From: Isoetes taiwanensis
Lineage: Eukaryota > Streptophyta > Lycopodiopsida > Isoetales > Isoetaceae
DNA: 64,000 bases
NCBI GenBank assembly: GCA_021234155.1
Contig: JAJEKV010000022.1
Coordinates: forward strand, 5,417,852 to 5,481,851
Reading direction: 5' to 3'
The notes under the pieces are model-generated. The model saw nothing but the letters and a program-made list of their open reading frames with translations, did no database searches and had not been told where the DNA came from. Each line of letters begins with the position of its first letter. Positions within the stretch are counted from its first letter, which is position 1. Shown one piece after another: positions 1 to 11,162 of this stretch. The position numbers and the translations under genes were made by a program.

Positions 1-10
1 TTTTTTACAG

Positions 11-425
11 GAAGAAATACATGACTGTCTGTTTTCAGATACAGACTTGACTGAGGAAGACTTTCAAAGTCTTGATGCCAACAAGGCCAAGACAGATGAA
101 TCAAATATTGAGAATTTCTCTCTATCGGATGATAAAGTCCCAAATCTTAATTTGGCAAATTCTGCCTGTTTTCCTATGGCCAGTGAACAGATTGTTGAAT
201 GCAACAGTGCTGCTTATGGCCATGCTATATGGAAAAGCATGAATTTTGGGGCATTAGCCCCACTGAGCATTGAAACATGGGTTAGCATTGCTGGAATAAC
301 TGACGCAGAAATTAAAAAGGCAAAATCAGCTGCCCTTAGTTTTGAGAAGATGATCACTAGTATTGACTTGGCTGAAGTGCCATTTGACATTACCTTCTTT
401 GATCAGCCTTGCATTAAGAATTCAG
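11..425 (+). CDS. Unidentified internal or 3' exon, gene continues left of the window
   Basis: A T-rich tract ending in acag at 1-10 looks like a splice acceptor, and an open frame follows directly. It runs to a possible donor, CAG|GTATGT, at 425/426; without that donor it stays open to a stop at about 586. The peptide begins EEIHDCLFSDTDLTEEDF and is acidic and Ser/Asn-rich for its first 60 residues. A more ordered stretch (GHAIWKSMNFGALAPLSIET) follows. I do not recognise the family. The clean acceptor and compositional order favour a real exon or recent pseudogene over chance. No downstream partner exon was found in the next kilobase, so the gene may be broken here. Confidence 0.4.
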
Positions 426-1528
426 GTATGTGTATCAAACAGAAAGGGCATATGGTTTATACTACCATCACACGCGTGATGACTTTTATCCAAAAGGATA
501 TGGAGAACCTTCTGCCCTTACTTTACATGCAAATGCATCAAGAGCAATGCCAAAAATTCTTGCAAAAGTGGAATTATCTGGATTGATCATGGACTATGGT
601 TTCTCCTTAACAATATGGAGATGATTTACCCCGATCGACACCAATGATGAAAATGGTTATCTTTTCCAAGCTGCTCAACAAAGTGCTTAGGCACGCCATC
701 ATTGCTTATCACGGGTTATCTTGAGGTGAGAAAAGTACTCATAGATATGACATTGGCATATCTTGAAAACACCTAATGCAAATCAAGGCTATGTTTGGTA
801 ACAATGAAGGTTGTCTTGACCTAGGGAAAAACCATCAAACCCGCTTTCATTTACGAAAACAGGGGCAAAACAACAAGAAAACCTTTTTGCGTAAAACAAA
901 CTCCAATAAGAGTGGCAAGAGACTCGGATTACAACAGAGGTGTAAACAGATCATTCCCAAATACCCTCCAAGAGTTACAAAAGATCCAAAGATTGGATAT
1001 TCTCAAAATGCTTCTTGACCTCACCAAGCATTGACCCCAAGGGGATATCTCCACGATCAACATAGAGGAATATTCGGTTACCAAAGGAGGAAATAAAAAT
1101 CGTCTCAACGGATGACAGCTCTAAGGTAGAACTCAACTTTGTCAATATTCCCAAATAAAAAGATGCTGGATGTTATGCTCTGGCAATTTTTGTTAATAAT
1201 AGTGTCATCTACTATGACACCTCTTCTAGAATAGAAACGGAATTATATGACTCTACATATATGTGGGTTTGTAATAGAACCATTTTTGGCATGCTGAATG
1301 CATTGGCAAAATGACTCAGATAAGTCAGTTATAATACATATAGATGACATTTATGAGTATTATGTCTTGAGAACTGTTTCATTTACAGCGTTTTATTCTC
1401 ATAATTAGAATAATAATTCTGATAATGGTATTCATTTGGTTAAGCAGGGGAACCCAAGATCCATTTATAAAGATCTAAATGGAAAAAGACATTTGCAGAA
1501 TAACAGAGTTAAAAAGCAAGAGCGGATC
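426..1528. other. Stretch without a supportable gene
   Basis: Short open stretches occur (for example 776-1018 on the plus strand, Lys/Asn-rich) but none has a recognisable motif or splice logic. It reads as decayed transposon or gene sequence. Confidence 0.4.
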
Positions 1529-1865
1529 ATTCACATGACCTTTTTATCTAAGGCATTGGATAGATTCAATATCAGAAGCTTATTTCAGAATGTTCTGACA
1601 GAGGTCCTAGACCAAAGAGGGACTGATCTTGTTGATGCAACTATTTTTGCCTGGAAGTATATTGACCAAATCAGGGATAAAGTTTACAAACCTTACAAAG
1701 TATTTGCTGAAGGGACAGCCAATAAATGCCCCTGCCATAACCCTTCTCTTGCAAAGTTTGTTGATCCCAAGATTGGCCACATTCAAACCACTAAGAAGTC
1801 TTATAATTCACTGTCCAAAGTCTTTTAGTGGTGGAAGTCTTTTAGTTCCAAAGTTTGGTCTATAA
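1529..1865 (+). pseudogene. Possible Penelope-like retroelement fragment
   Basis: The plus-strand frame around 1629-1800 contains NKCPCHNPSLAKFVDPKIGH, after a segment with DLVDATIFAWKYIDQIRDKV. A short Cys-His segment followed by (F/V)(V/C)D-x-x-x-GH(I/V) reminds me of the region before the reverse-transcriptase core in Penelope-like elements, but the match is short and from memory. The continuation needs a frame change near 1795, and stops follow by 1865. No RT catalytic motif is visible nearby. It could equally be an unrelated decayed gene. Confidence 0.25.
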
Positions 1866-2014
1866 GACTTAAGGTCTGTTTTTACAGTCTTAGGGGTTTT
1901 TTTTTTTTAATATTCTACTTCTTTTTGCACATGCATAAGTTCTTCCATATTTCAGTTTTGACTACGAAGATCTATAATCTCTATGGTGAAAAAACTAGAA
2001 AATGGGAGGCCATG

Positions 2015-2690
2015 ATAAGGGGATATTAATTTATAAAAATATGAAAGGGGGATTGGCACCAGAAACGGGTATAGAATACAGTGCATATGGAAACGGGAAA
2101 CACATTGCATGTGGAACGAGTCACAACTGAAAGAATTTTCGATGGGAGGATATTAATTTATAAATCATATAAAGGGGGGAATATTGCCAGAAGGGGAAGG
2201 GGTGCGAACACTGGTTGTGAGGAAAAGAGTATGAACATTGCATATGGGAAGGGGATACAAGTAAAAACATTGATATTAAACTACAAAATCACAAAGGGAG
2301 TATTGTTGAGAAAAGGTATATTAACTGACTAAGGGGATATTAAACTATAAGATCACAAAAGGGGGATGGTTGAGAAGAGGGGTATGAACGGAGTAATGGG
2401 ATATTAAACTACAAAATCACAAAGGGGAATTGTTGCGAGAAGGGATATGAACATTGGTTGCAAGAAATAGAGTACAAATATTGCATATGTCGAAATGGGG
2501 TACAAATGAAGAAATCTTCAAGGGGATATTAAACTATAAAATTATGAAAGGGGAATTGTAGATAGAAAGAGGTATGAATATTAATTGTGAGAAAAGGGAT
2601 ATGAACATTGCATATGACAATAGGGGATATAAAAAAAAAATTGAAATAAGAGGATAATCTATGAAATCACAATGGGGGATTGTGGCCAAA
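2015..2690. repeat. Degenerate minisatellite, about 63-bp or 125-bp period
   Basis: The motif GGATATTAAACTAYAAAATCA followed by AAAGGGGR recurs with the GG at about 2021, 2148, 2271, 2335, 2399, 2524 and 2652. Steps are close to 125 or to half that (63-64 bp). Between the copies lie recurring phrases such as GAGAAGGGGTATGAACATTG. This is a decayed tandem array with a purine-rich plus strand. It makes long but meaningless open frames. Confidence 0.6.
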
Positions 2691-3394
2691 TATCCCATTT
2701 CTTAAATTCATGTCCATTCCACGAAAAGGGGGAATTTCTGGGGTATTCTATGGGGGATTTTGAAGAGGATGTGGGCATCGTTTTTTATGTGAATGAGGGA
2801 GAGGGCATAACCATCTCCTTAATTTTTCTTATTTTATTTCAACCGTTGATGGGATCTAACAATTGTAAGATATCCACCTAGTAAAAATATCTATCTGGCA
2901 ACAACATGGACACTCTAAAATTGCTTTAAAGTGTCAATTTGTATATAGGCGTACACAAAAAGAATACCTTGATTGTTGGTGTCGGATGGTCCAGTGCTGT
3001 TAACATGCAATGCATAATAAGCTCGCAACATGAACCCAAGTGGGAATAACTAATCTGTAATTACACTTTTTATAAGACATACAATTTAGAGCTTGCATGT
3101 TAGAAGCATCTAAACCAATGATAATGGCGACCACATTATTTAAAAAGAAAACACAGACAAATAAAGATGAACTCAGGTCTTCAACATGCAATGTGACAAT
3201 TTAAATCTTTATACTATTAACGCTATGAGAATCATTTAAAAAGCTATAGATACCACTGGTTGAGCCCAACCTGCAAGACCTGGTATGAAAATGTTGTACA
3301 AGACAAAATAATATCTTTTTAAACTTGTTTCCATGCCTTTATAAATGTGAACATTTTAATTAACCATGACATTTGATGTGCACAGATGATGGGA
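2691..3394. other. Non-coding stretch, nothing recognised
   Basis: AT-rich sequence with no convincing open frame or structured repeat, ending at the oligo-T run that marks the 3' end of the neighbouring minus-strand LINE. Confidence 0.4.
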
Positions 3395-4335
3395 TTTTTT
3401 TTTTTTTTTTTGGAAGGATGAAAACCAAAAAGTTTATTAATCAGATAAAAAGTATAAAATTTACATTAAGCACAAAAAAATGCCACGGGAGCACGAGCCT
3501 GGAGCACAATGTACTTACTCCAGAATAGGAGACTAATGATAAGAATCAATTCGAAGATACTCAATCCAGATGCGTTCCATCATTTCTGATTCAAGGGAGG
3601 AACACTCGTACGCTGTCAATATCTTTTTCTGGGCCACCGTAATAACACCGCGTGCAGAAGAATTAATGCCCTGAAAGATGTGGTGTCTGCGACGCTCCCA
3701 TATCGACCATAAGAGCCAACCAAAACCAAGATGGAATGCCCTTTCTTTAGCTAGAGGCCATGCATTGGGATAGGACGCCAAGAGGATGCATCGGCAGTCC
3801 AATGTACTGTTAAACAAACCCTATAGCCAGGACCATGCTGGTTGAATCTCAGGACAATCAAAGAGATAATGCTCAAGAGTCTCAACGTCCGAAAGACAGA
3901 GTGGGCATACTACAGATATGCGAGGATCATAGGGATGTCGGAAGGCATTAACCCGCAGGCACCTGTGGATAACCTGCCACCACAGTACAGAGACTTTAGG
4001 GTGGAGCAACCTATCCCAAAGCCATCGCCATGTACGACACAAAGTGGGCTGTGGAACCTGTAGGTGCCACCCATCTGGCAACTGGAGGGGTTGTGGTGCT
4101 AAAAGAAGGCGATATACTGATCTGACAAAGTGCTTGCCTTTGTGAATATTTTCATGACAGTCCCATGGCACCCTTTCAGCAACACCAACTTGCACTATAA
4201 GAGGCAAATTTTCTGCGACCTTCTCCCATAGAGATACATCCCAACGAGAGAGCAGGAACTTTGCCTGAAATTCAGGCCAAGACAGTAGGCGACCCGCCTC
4301 ATACCATGCTTGAATAGAGACAACACCTGCAAGAA
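3395..4335 (-). mobile_element. 5'-truncated LINE (non-LTR retrotransposon) with poly(A) tail
   Basis: Read on the minus strand, an ORF2 carboxyl end runs from about 4335 to a stop near 3533, is frame-broken near 3820, and is followed by a poly(A) tail (T-run 3395-3411 on plus). The peptide WDRLLHPKVSVLWWQVIHRC with CPLCLSDVETLEHYLFDCPE is the zf-RVT zinc-binding domain found downstream of reverse transcriptase in plant LINEs. A tail of the type LGFGWLLWSIWERRRHHIFQ follows. RT and endonuclease are absent, which is typical of 5' truncation during target-primed integration. Its upstream edge abuts the ParB-like gene of element A and appears to have removed that gene's 3' half. I could not define a target-site duplication. 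Confidence 0.75.
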
Positions 4336-4339
4336 CTCA

Positions 4340-6511
4340 TCATCTCTGTGTAAGGGGATGAACTGATGCTGCCAATGGAGGTGATGAGGGGTCTGGAGGC
4401 AGTGGTGCCCACCACCATGGAGTCTCCAATAGGGTGTGGATAGAGGGCTTCTCCATGCAATTGCTTGAACTCGACGTATTCTCTGTGCATGAAGCGGATT
4501 TTATCTATGAGGCTCATCTTCAACCTAAATTCATTGTCCAGGTTGTGGCCCACGGCAATGACTTTGGCCTCCTCGTCTGTCAACCCAACGTAAATATGGG
4601 CTTCCACGCTCTTCCAGACCTCGTTTATGCTTTGCTCCTTAGGTAGTCCTTCCTGGCCTTGTAACTGTGTGTTCCACCGAGAACGTAATATGTGTAGTCC
4701 TCAAAGTCGGCCTTCCTATAATGCCTGAGCTCTTGGACCTGCTCTCAGTCAACCATAACAACTAGAGGCGACACATAAGCATGTGGATTTCTGCGCATTC
4801 TTTGCTTTAGTATTGCCATATGTGCTGCATACAACTTCCATACTTGAAGCACTCTGATGCCGTCCTCATTTTTTGTCGGCTTCTTGATAGTGCTTAGACT
4901 TAAGGAAATTGTTTGCTTTAGGAGCTTTGTTTCATTTACTCTTTTGAGTATTGCACTTGACCTGTCCGAGGGTCTCAAAACAATGTCGGCCCCAGGTGCC
5001 TTTTGTAGTGCTTCTGCAGACTCTTCTATTGTCATGGCCTTGGTCTTCCTTGATTTCTTTGGTGCCTGCGAGTGAATGACCAAAGCTTTCTTCTTCCCCT
5101 TCCCTGTGACTACCACCTCCTCGTCCTCTTCCTCCTCCTCCTCTTCTGGCTCAATGTCTTTTTCCACTTCTTCCTTTGTCCGTGGGTACCAGAGGCCCTT
5201 CACAATTACTTTCTCGTCACACAGAATGACTGAGGACGGAGTGTCTACTATATCCTGCATTCAACAATCTCAGTTAGCTTTCTGCTTGTATAAATTCATA
5301 CGGTAAAGGAATAAAAGACAGAAGGGAGAGGATCACACTCACGTAGCCAAGTTTGATGTTCTCTGAAATATATTTATTAACATCTTTTGGTTTGCACATG
5401 CTTATTTTGAACATTCTGCTGCTCAGAAAGTACTCGATATCACCTTCATCGTTTATGCAATTCATTAAGATTTCATCTTCATTATCTGTGGCCGTCAGAC
5501 TCGTCATTTCTCCAGCAGGGTAGTAGTCCTCAGCCTTGAACTTCCCCCTTCCTGTCTTGTTGCAAAGGAACAGATATGCATCAGCGAGGTAGCATTCCCT
5601 AGTTCCCCTATGGACGTACCACGTAGCAACCCTGAGTTCGTAGGATTGGGGTTTCGGAGCTGACTGTTGACCTTTGCCTTTAAAGGTTATCTCTGGGCTG
5701 AAAACGCGAAAAAAACGGGCTTAAACGTCACAGAAAATGGGTTTACCACTATTTTCTTTTGTAATTAAGTACTAAAAATGTTGTCTTAGGGAACCTCTAT
5801 GAGGTGTTATTTTACACCTTTCTCCGTTGCTTTAACACCTAAAACACTGTAAAGTTTTGGAAACTGTATGATTTTATACAGATTTCCAAGGCTCTCTTCT
5901 CTCGGTATAAATTTATACCGTGTGAGTTCTCCGCAGTATAAATTTATACCGAGAAGGGTCTCTCGGTCAAAAATTATACCGCGAGAGTTCTCCCGCGGTA
6001 TAAATTTATACCGACAAGGTCTTGAGTTGTGTAAACTTACACCGGCCTTGCTTGTGGTATAACTTTATACCGCTCAACACTTTGTCGGTATAAATTTATA
6101 CCGCGGAAGAACTCTCTCGGTATAAATTTATACCTGACCGCGGAGAACTCACACGGTATAAATTTATACCGAGAGACCTCCTCGATATAAATTTATACCG
6201 ATAGAGTTCAGACTCGGTATAAATTTATACCTGTGGAGTTCAGCCTTGGTATAAATTTATACCGAAAGACCAATAATGAGAGAACATTTAAGCTAGTAAA
6301 AGAAACGTAGAAATAAAATGGTACGGGTTAGAAACTTACGTGGCCATGTCCATATGAAGATGCTTATAGCTGCTGGGAGTCGGAAAGAGGGGCGAGTATA
6401 TAAGGCGGATCGCAAGCGCCTTTGAGCCAAGCAGCGTATATAGATAACGAGTTCGCCTCCGCCACCCTTAAGTACTACTGCCAATTGCTCTTCCGTATAG
6501 AATCTGTCCAT
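4340..6511 (-). pseudogene. Element A: ParB-like protein gene, truncated
   Basis: Exon 1 is 6511-6340 (ATG at 6511, donor GTAAGT). Exon 2 is 5692-5343 and exon 3 runs from 5254 to about 4340; the phases agree across both introns. Exon 3 has an acidic run (about eleven consecutive Glu/Asp), a basic KGKKK patch, then RRNPHAYVSPLVVMVD, TYYVLGGTHSYKARKDYL, IYVGLTDEEAKVIAVGHN and DNEFRLKMSLIDKIRFMHRE. The pattern PLVVMVD, Y(Y)VLGG-x-H-x-x-A, VGLTDEEA-x-x-(I/L)A resembles the ParB amino-terminal domain, with GGTHS in place of GERR. Lesions are a TGA at about 4743-4745, a frame break and stop near 4620, and loss of everything after about 4340 where a LINE is inserted. Element B has a collinear homologue fused to a methyltransferase, so that domain has probably been lost here. 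ParB-like is inferred from motif spacing. Confidence 0.65.
5904..6263. repeat. Array of 12 palindromes GGTATAAATTTATACC, about 31-bp period (element A intron 1)
   Basis: Twelve copies, mostly perfect 16-bp palindromes, lie in intron 1 of the element A ParB-like gene (6339-5693). Dyad centres are near 5911, 5942, 5972, 6004, 6035, 6063, 6094, 6126, 6162, 6191, 6223 and 6255. The mean step is 31.3 bp, close to three helical turns. The copies near 5972, 6035 and 6063 are degenerate. Spacers of about 15 bp recycle GAGTTCTC/GAGAACTC-type words. One further copy lies in intron 2 (centre 5294/5295), and the coding exons have none. Confidence 0.9.
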
Positions 6512-6541
6512 AACATTTCTTATACGATGTTCTGAAGTTTT

Positions 6542-6682
6542 CGTATAAATTTATACCATTCCTGTTTGATTTCACACTGCGACTGTATAAATTTATACGC
6601 TCTCTGTCTAAATTTATACCGCTCTTTGTCTCTTGTGCTTTTGCTTTGTATAAATTTATATCGTCCGGTATAAATTTATACC
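6542..6682. promoter_or_regulatory. Divergent promoter of element A with five phased palindromes
   Basis: This 192-bp gap separates the minus-strand ATG (6511) from the plus-strand ATG (6704). It holds five palindrome copies with centres near 6549, 6591, 6612, 6654 and 6674. Steps are 42, 21, 42 and 20 bp, that is four or two helical turns. Each full copy contains TATAAA on both strands, so it could serve as a bidirectional TATA element as well as a protein-binding site. Promoter function is inferred from position. Confidence 0.6.
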
Positions 6683-6703
6683 GTCTGTGTCTATGTGCTC
6701 ACT

Positions 6704-8230
6704 ATGGCTGGAGAGAAGAGAGCATCCGAGCCACCACGTCCTGCTCGCCGGCTACCTCCTCCCATGGTTTTCACACCCATTCCTCTGCCAACAGAAACAA
6801 ATCCTAATAGAGAAGTTGATGCTAGCCAAGGAACTTCTGACTCTGACACTCAAAGCCCCAGCCCTCCAGTTCGTACACGTCGGCTTCCACCACCAATGCA
6901 GTTCACGCCACCACCTCCAGTTCCTGTGCGTCGTTTACCACCACCTATGCATTTTACTCCACCAGATGCCACAGAACAACGCAACCTTCCTCCACCCATT
7001 CGTTTCACTCCAGACGAGCTCAGACTCCCTCCTCACGTTCATTTTAGTCCGTCTCCCTTAGTTCAGCTTAGACAGCCTACCCGGGCGCAAATAACTCCAT
7101 CATCATCCATCGCACTACATGATGCCACTTTTAGTAGTCAGCACCATGAAACTCCTGTGTTTTATGAGACTTCTGGAGCTGCTCAACTACGTCACCAGCC
7201 TCGACTTCTTTTTCCAAGGGAAAGACAAACTTCTTCCACACAAGATCATCCCACGCCTAATCTCACAGTATCCACTAGTACAACGTCCATTCCTACAGTG
7301 TCAGATGAAGAAACACCTCAGGTTGCTCTCTCAGATGATGATGTAGCACAGCCACAAGTCTCCTCGTTCGAATTTAAAGCTCCTCCTAGTGAAAATCTTA
7401 AGCAAAACTTACACAAGAAAGCTTGTACATCACAAAGGAGAAAGAAACTAATGGATGAGGGTCATTTGAGGGCAACACATACAAAGCATTGTTGTCTTCA
7501 ATGTTGTTTGCTAAAGATTGGACTAAAAGAATTAAAGTTGATTCGAGACAACTACAGTTCAATGACTTTGTTGGACCAAAGGGGCTACTTAGCCTTCAAT
7601 ATTCGGCCAGATTATAGTGACAAGTTTACTTACACAGCTGGTGGCCACACCGTCTGTCAAACGGCCTTCAAAATGATTCATGCTTTAGGCAGCAGACGGC
7701 TTCACCGCCTGAAGAAAAGGCTTGACAAGAATCCTGGAATTAACGACTACTGCCATTCGAGAAGTATATCCAGAATTCATGCGCTTCAATGTGTTTCCTG
7801 GATGGAAGGCTTCTTCAAGGAGTCTTGCGAGAAACTGCCTAACAGCCCTATGTACCACTTGAGTGACAACTTCACGAAACGTGAAGTCTACAATAATTAT
7901 AAGGATTTGTGTGTCGAGGCTGGAGAACGCCATGTATGCTACTCTTACTTCACTGTGCTCTGGAAAAAGAAATTTTCCCGTATGTCTATTCCTAAAAAGC
8001 ACCGGATGTCAATTTGTGCTACATGCTCTGAACTAAAAGCTCAGAGACAGAATGCAAGGACACTTCACACTAAAAGTAAGCTTCTACAACGTCTTCTTGT
8101 CTAGTTCTACTCAATGGTAGGTTTTTTCCTAAACATGTTTTCATTTCAGATGCATTAAAGGAGAAACTAAACACGCACAGAGAACAACAATCTTTGGAAA
8201 GGAGAAAAAACAAGATTGCGTATTAAACGG
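6704..8230 (+). pseudogene. Element A: DUF7869-type transposase-like protein, amino-terminal part
   Basis: ATG at 6704 opens MAGEKRASEPPRPARRLPPP. The frame runs to a stop at 8104, with homologous coding remnants (LKEKLNTHREQQSLERRKN) at about 8155-8215. Residues 1-120 hold five copies of (R/N)LPPPxxFTP, followed by a Ser/Thr-rich linker. A conserved block follows: CCLQCCLLKIG, RDNYSSMTLLDQRGYL, VCQTAF, LHRLKKRL, SWMEGFFKESCEKLPNSPMY, YFTVLWKKKFSRMSIPKKHR, CATCSEL. It matches my memory of the cysteine-rich front half of the large eukaryotic family whose back half carries DUF7869 (signature IDGMDQ). The stop and missing IDGMDQ half show truncation at about 8.3 kb. Transposase function is inferred from multiplicity and association, not shown. 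Confidence 0.7.
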
Positions 8231-8655
8231 GAGCAAATCATCGAAACGAGAGCAAAAGGAATATTCCTTAAAGATATTCCATTTTTTTTACAAAAAAGGG
8301 GGTAAAATGAGGTAAAAAAAAAGTTGCATGAAATTCTATTTCGGCCCCCCCAAAATGACTAATTTTTTTGTGGAACGAAAGAATTGACTGTTTTAAAGTG
8401 ACACTTTTCTTAGCAAATAGAATGTTCTTGAAGTATGTTTTTAGAGAGGAACTCTAATTTCAGGGGATAAAATATTTAACAAAAAATTGAAGTAAAGTCT
8501 GTAACTGATACTGTAGTATTCTCAAAAGTTGAAGATAAAATCTTCATATTCACATGCAAAATTTACAGTCTTTTTCTCAGACTCAGTTATGTGCAAAAGT
8601 GTGAGGAGTGATGAAGGAGGGATCCAGGACGTCATCATGTTCATTTATGCCATCC
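8231..8655. other. Junction between elements A and B
   Basis: AT-rich, non-coding. It contains a poly-purine/poly-pyrimidine stretch (8281-8360) and a segment near 8395-8410 resembling one near 18,727-18,741, upstream of transposase tail C. That resemblance suggests a homologous intron of the transposase gene. I looked for terminal inverted repeats here and saw none that I could defend. Confidence 0.35.
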
Positions 8656-10770
8656 TCATCTCTCACTGTCACTCGAGGAAGTGCTTGAGTTGTCTTCCTC
8701 GTCACTATCAACAGATGGTGAAGCATTGCCACCACCACTCCCTTCTTCATCCTCTTCCTCGTAATTACAAGCCTTTTTAAGCAAATTGATAGTTCTCTGG
8801 CGCAGACGATTGTCAGATTTCAATTTGAAATCGTAGCATAATATAGTCACATCACTTAAGTTCAACTCGTCCCTACAACCCACTTTCTTAGACTTCCTCC
8901 CCTTTCCTTGAGTTCTCATTTCTAACTCATACCTACCTTCAAAAGCATTTTCTGAACGTGTGGCCAGCCAGTCTTAATTCGCCAAATTAATGGACATTTT
9001 ACAGTAAAAACCTCAATTTTGTGGTAAAACATCCAATTCTACTAAATTCGTTTCTATAAAAATGTTGGAAAAATAGGAAACAATCGCCATCATTTCTATA
9101 GTTTAGAAGCCGCTAGAGGATGATAAAGTCATCAATGGTTACTAAGCCTTCCTCCTTGACTGTATCAAGAACTTTTGCTATCCAAAAAGCCGACCTTTGT
9201 CATCTTCCTCAGTTGGAAGAGCAATCAGCATACCTTTAGCTATTTCTGTGATATTGCCTTGAGGCTCATTCCTACGTCTTGGTCCGAGGTACATGACTCG
9301 GTCCTCTTCTTCCTCTGCTGCAGGTGCTATTGTAGCATTGCTTGGATTTGCCTGGTTCTGGTGTTGATGGAAGGTATCAGGCCATTGAAATGGTTCTTGC
9401 AACTGTCTTAGAGCTAGATGTTCCAAGACATCCTTCTGGTCAAGAAAAAAATTTCTCCACCACATCTGATCTTCTTCTGAGAAGTACTTGAAGCCCAAGG
9501 AAATGCCATTTTCAATGGCTTTTAAGGATGTCAATGGGGTACTTTTCTTCCTTAGGATTTTTGAGAGGAAGTTGCTCAGCACGCTCTATGAAGCAATAGT
9601 CTGGAACAAATTTAAGGAAGTGCAATCCCTCTGGTGGACTCCAATCCTTAGTGGTGGTGTACTTTTTTCCCTGTAAGAAGCTTTGTCCATCCTTCAAGTA
9701 GAACTTAATGTGATGTTGAAAGGTAAGATCATTCAACTTGTTCACAGCTAGTTCTCTATCTGAACGTTGAGGAAAAACAAACTCTCTAAAGTCGCTAGCC
9801 TCTTTAAGAAGCTCGACCAATCGGAATAGGAGTGTAAGAATCTTTAATGATTCGAACTAAAGTAGGAAGACAAAAAGCTTTCTTCCTTCTAAGGCCACGT
9901 AAAAAATCTGTTTGAACATCACGGTCAATCCGATCATGGGTGTGCCCCACAAGTAAAAAATCCAAGCTTTACTTTTCTCAAGATCCTTAGCTCCACTAGC
10001 ATAGCACAATAAGCAAAGTGTTTGATTCTTGTTCTCTCTTGTAGTGTTGTCAAGTTGTAGGTAGAGCAATCGGTGGTAGTTGCTCTTCTTGGCACAGACC
10101 TTGTTAAGAATTGTAATTGTCGGGTTTGGGTCACCATGCAAGTTTGGATACGTCAAAAATACTTTGCACTTTAGACTTCCTTTGAAGACCATGGCTCCTA
10201 CAAGGTGGACTTTAACAAAATATTCCTCCGCACATCTTTTGGAATATTTAGGAAATGGGGTAGAGTTGTCTTTTTTTATCCATTCCATCAATTACAATAG
10301 ACATATATTGCAATGGACGCTCGAGAGCTTTTTTTTTTTTTTTTTACGGGCTTGGCCAGCTTTCTTCTCTCTCTTTGCTTCTTGTTCACGATGTCTAGCA
10401 AGATTCTCAAGGCACAATATCCGTAAAAAGAAATCGTGTTAAAATATTCTGCTTTTTAACAAGTGAGAGGTTGAGAGTTTGAGCTTACTTCTTTCAACCT
10501 CCGCCTTTGCGGTTTCTGACTTTTTAATTCGCACATCTTGAGCAAACAGACATTCTATGTCTTCTTGGAATTTTTACTAGGCCAAATTCACTCTTCCACA
10601 GTCTAGTGAAGTGTGAGTAAGAGGTGCTGAAACTGAATGCATGTCTCTTTGTATTCTTTGAAGACATCTTTTTTTGTAATATTGTCTGTCAGATGATACA
10701 TGTTGCTATTAGGCAACTTTTCACATGTCTCTCTAAAATATTTCTCCATCCATGTCACAGCAGCCAGGGC
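8656..10770 (-). pseudogene. Element B: DUF7869-type transposase-like gene, carboxyl-terminal two thirds
   Basis: Reading leftwards, the protein resumes at 10,770 with AAVTWMEKYFRETCEKLPNS. It continues through YSHFTRLWKSEFGLVKIPRR and CSRC near 10,510-10,630, then IVIDGMDKK near 10,280, TPFPKYSKRCAEEYF, DNTTRENKNQTLCLL, VELLKEASDFREFVFPQRSD, FQHHIKFYLKDGQSFLQGKK and RVMYLGPRRRNEP near 9,300. A Ser/Glu/Asp-rich tail ends at 8656. The DGMDxK signature and TRENKN block are the DUF7869 part. Several frameshifts (for example just after IDGMDKK) and stops show decay. The 8656-8919 segment is only presumed to be the last exon. The amino-terminal part lies beyond the inserted Copia element, at 13,110-14,251. 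Confidence 0.65.
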
Positions 10771-11076
10771 TGTCAAGGTTGCAGAGAAGGGGATGCACAC
10801 CAATATCCGAGAGCGCAAGCTCCCAAAACAAAGGCAAAATGGAATTGTATTCAATGTTGTATATCAATACAGAAGTACAATGATATAAACAAAACGGTGA
10901 TACTAAGAATAGTATTAGCCGTTCAACCACCGCCCACTAATAACTGTCGTTACTTAGTTAGGTCGGTGATCAGTGCTGATAAGTGCTTAGTCAGCACCTA
11001 TGTGCCGAAAGTGCCGCCGCTCTTTGGACATCACGCCTAGCAAAAGATGGTGATCTCGATATCATATATCTCGACA
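10771..11076 (-). repeat. Copia 3' LTR
   Basis: 306-bp copy of the LTR, nearly identical to the 325-bp copy at 12,785-13,109. The main difference is a short deletion in the CAGCACTGACAGCACTGA-like repeats near 11,010-11,050. Confidence 0.92.
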
Positions 11077-11162
11077 CTCCTCCTTGATGAGAGATCGCCA
11101 TCTCCATGCTCAGCCTCCTCCTCCCCGGAGATAAGATCCGAATCTTGGTCAAGACTGGCCGC

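Noticed and set aside
4434-5306. Plus-strand open frames rich in Ser and Phe
   Set aside because: They are mirror frames of the minus-strand acidic ParB-like exon (Glu runs read as Ser/Leu on the other strand).
5904-6263. Regularly spaced palindromic repeats resembling a CRISPR array
   Set aside because: Repeats are 16-18 bp with spacers of about 15 bp built from recycled words, they sit in a eukaryotic intron, and there are no cas genes. Phased protein-binding sites fit better.
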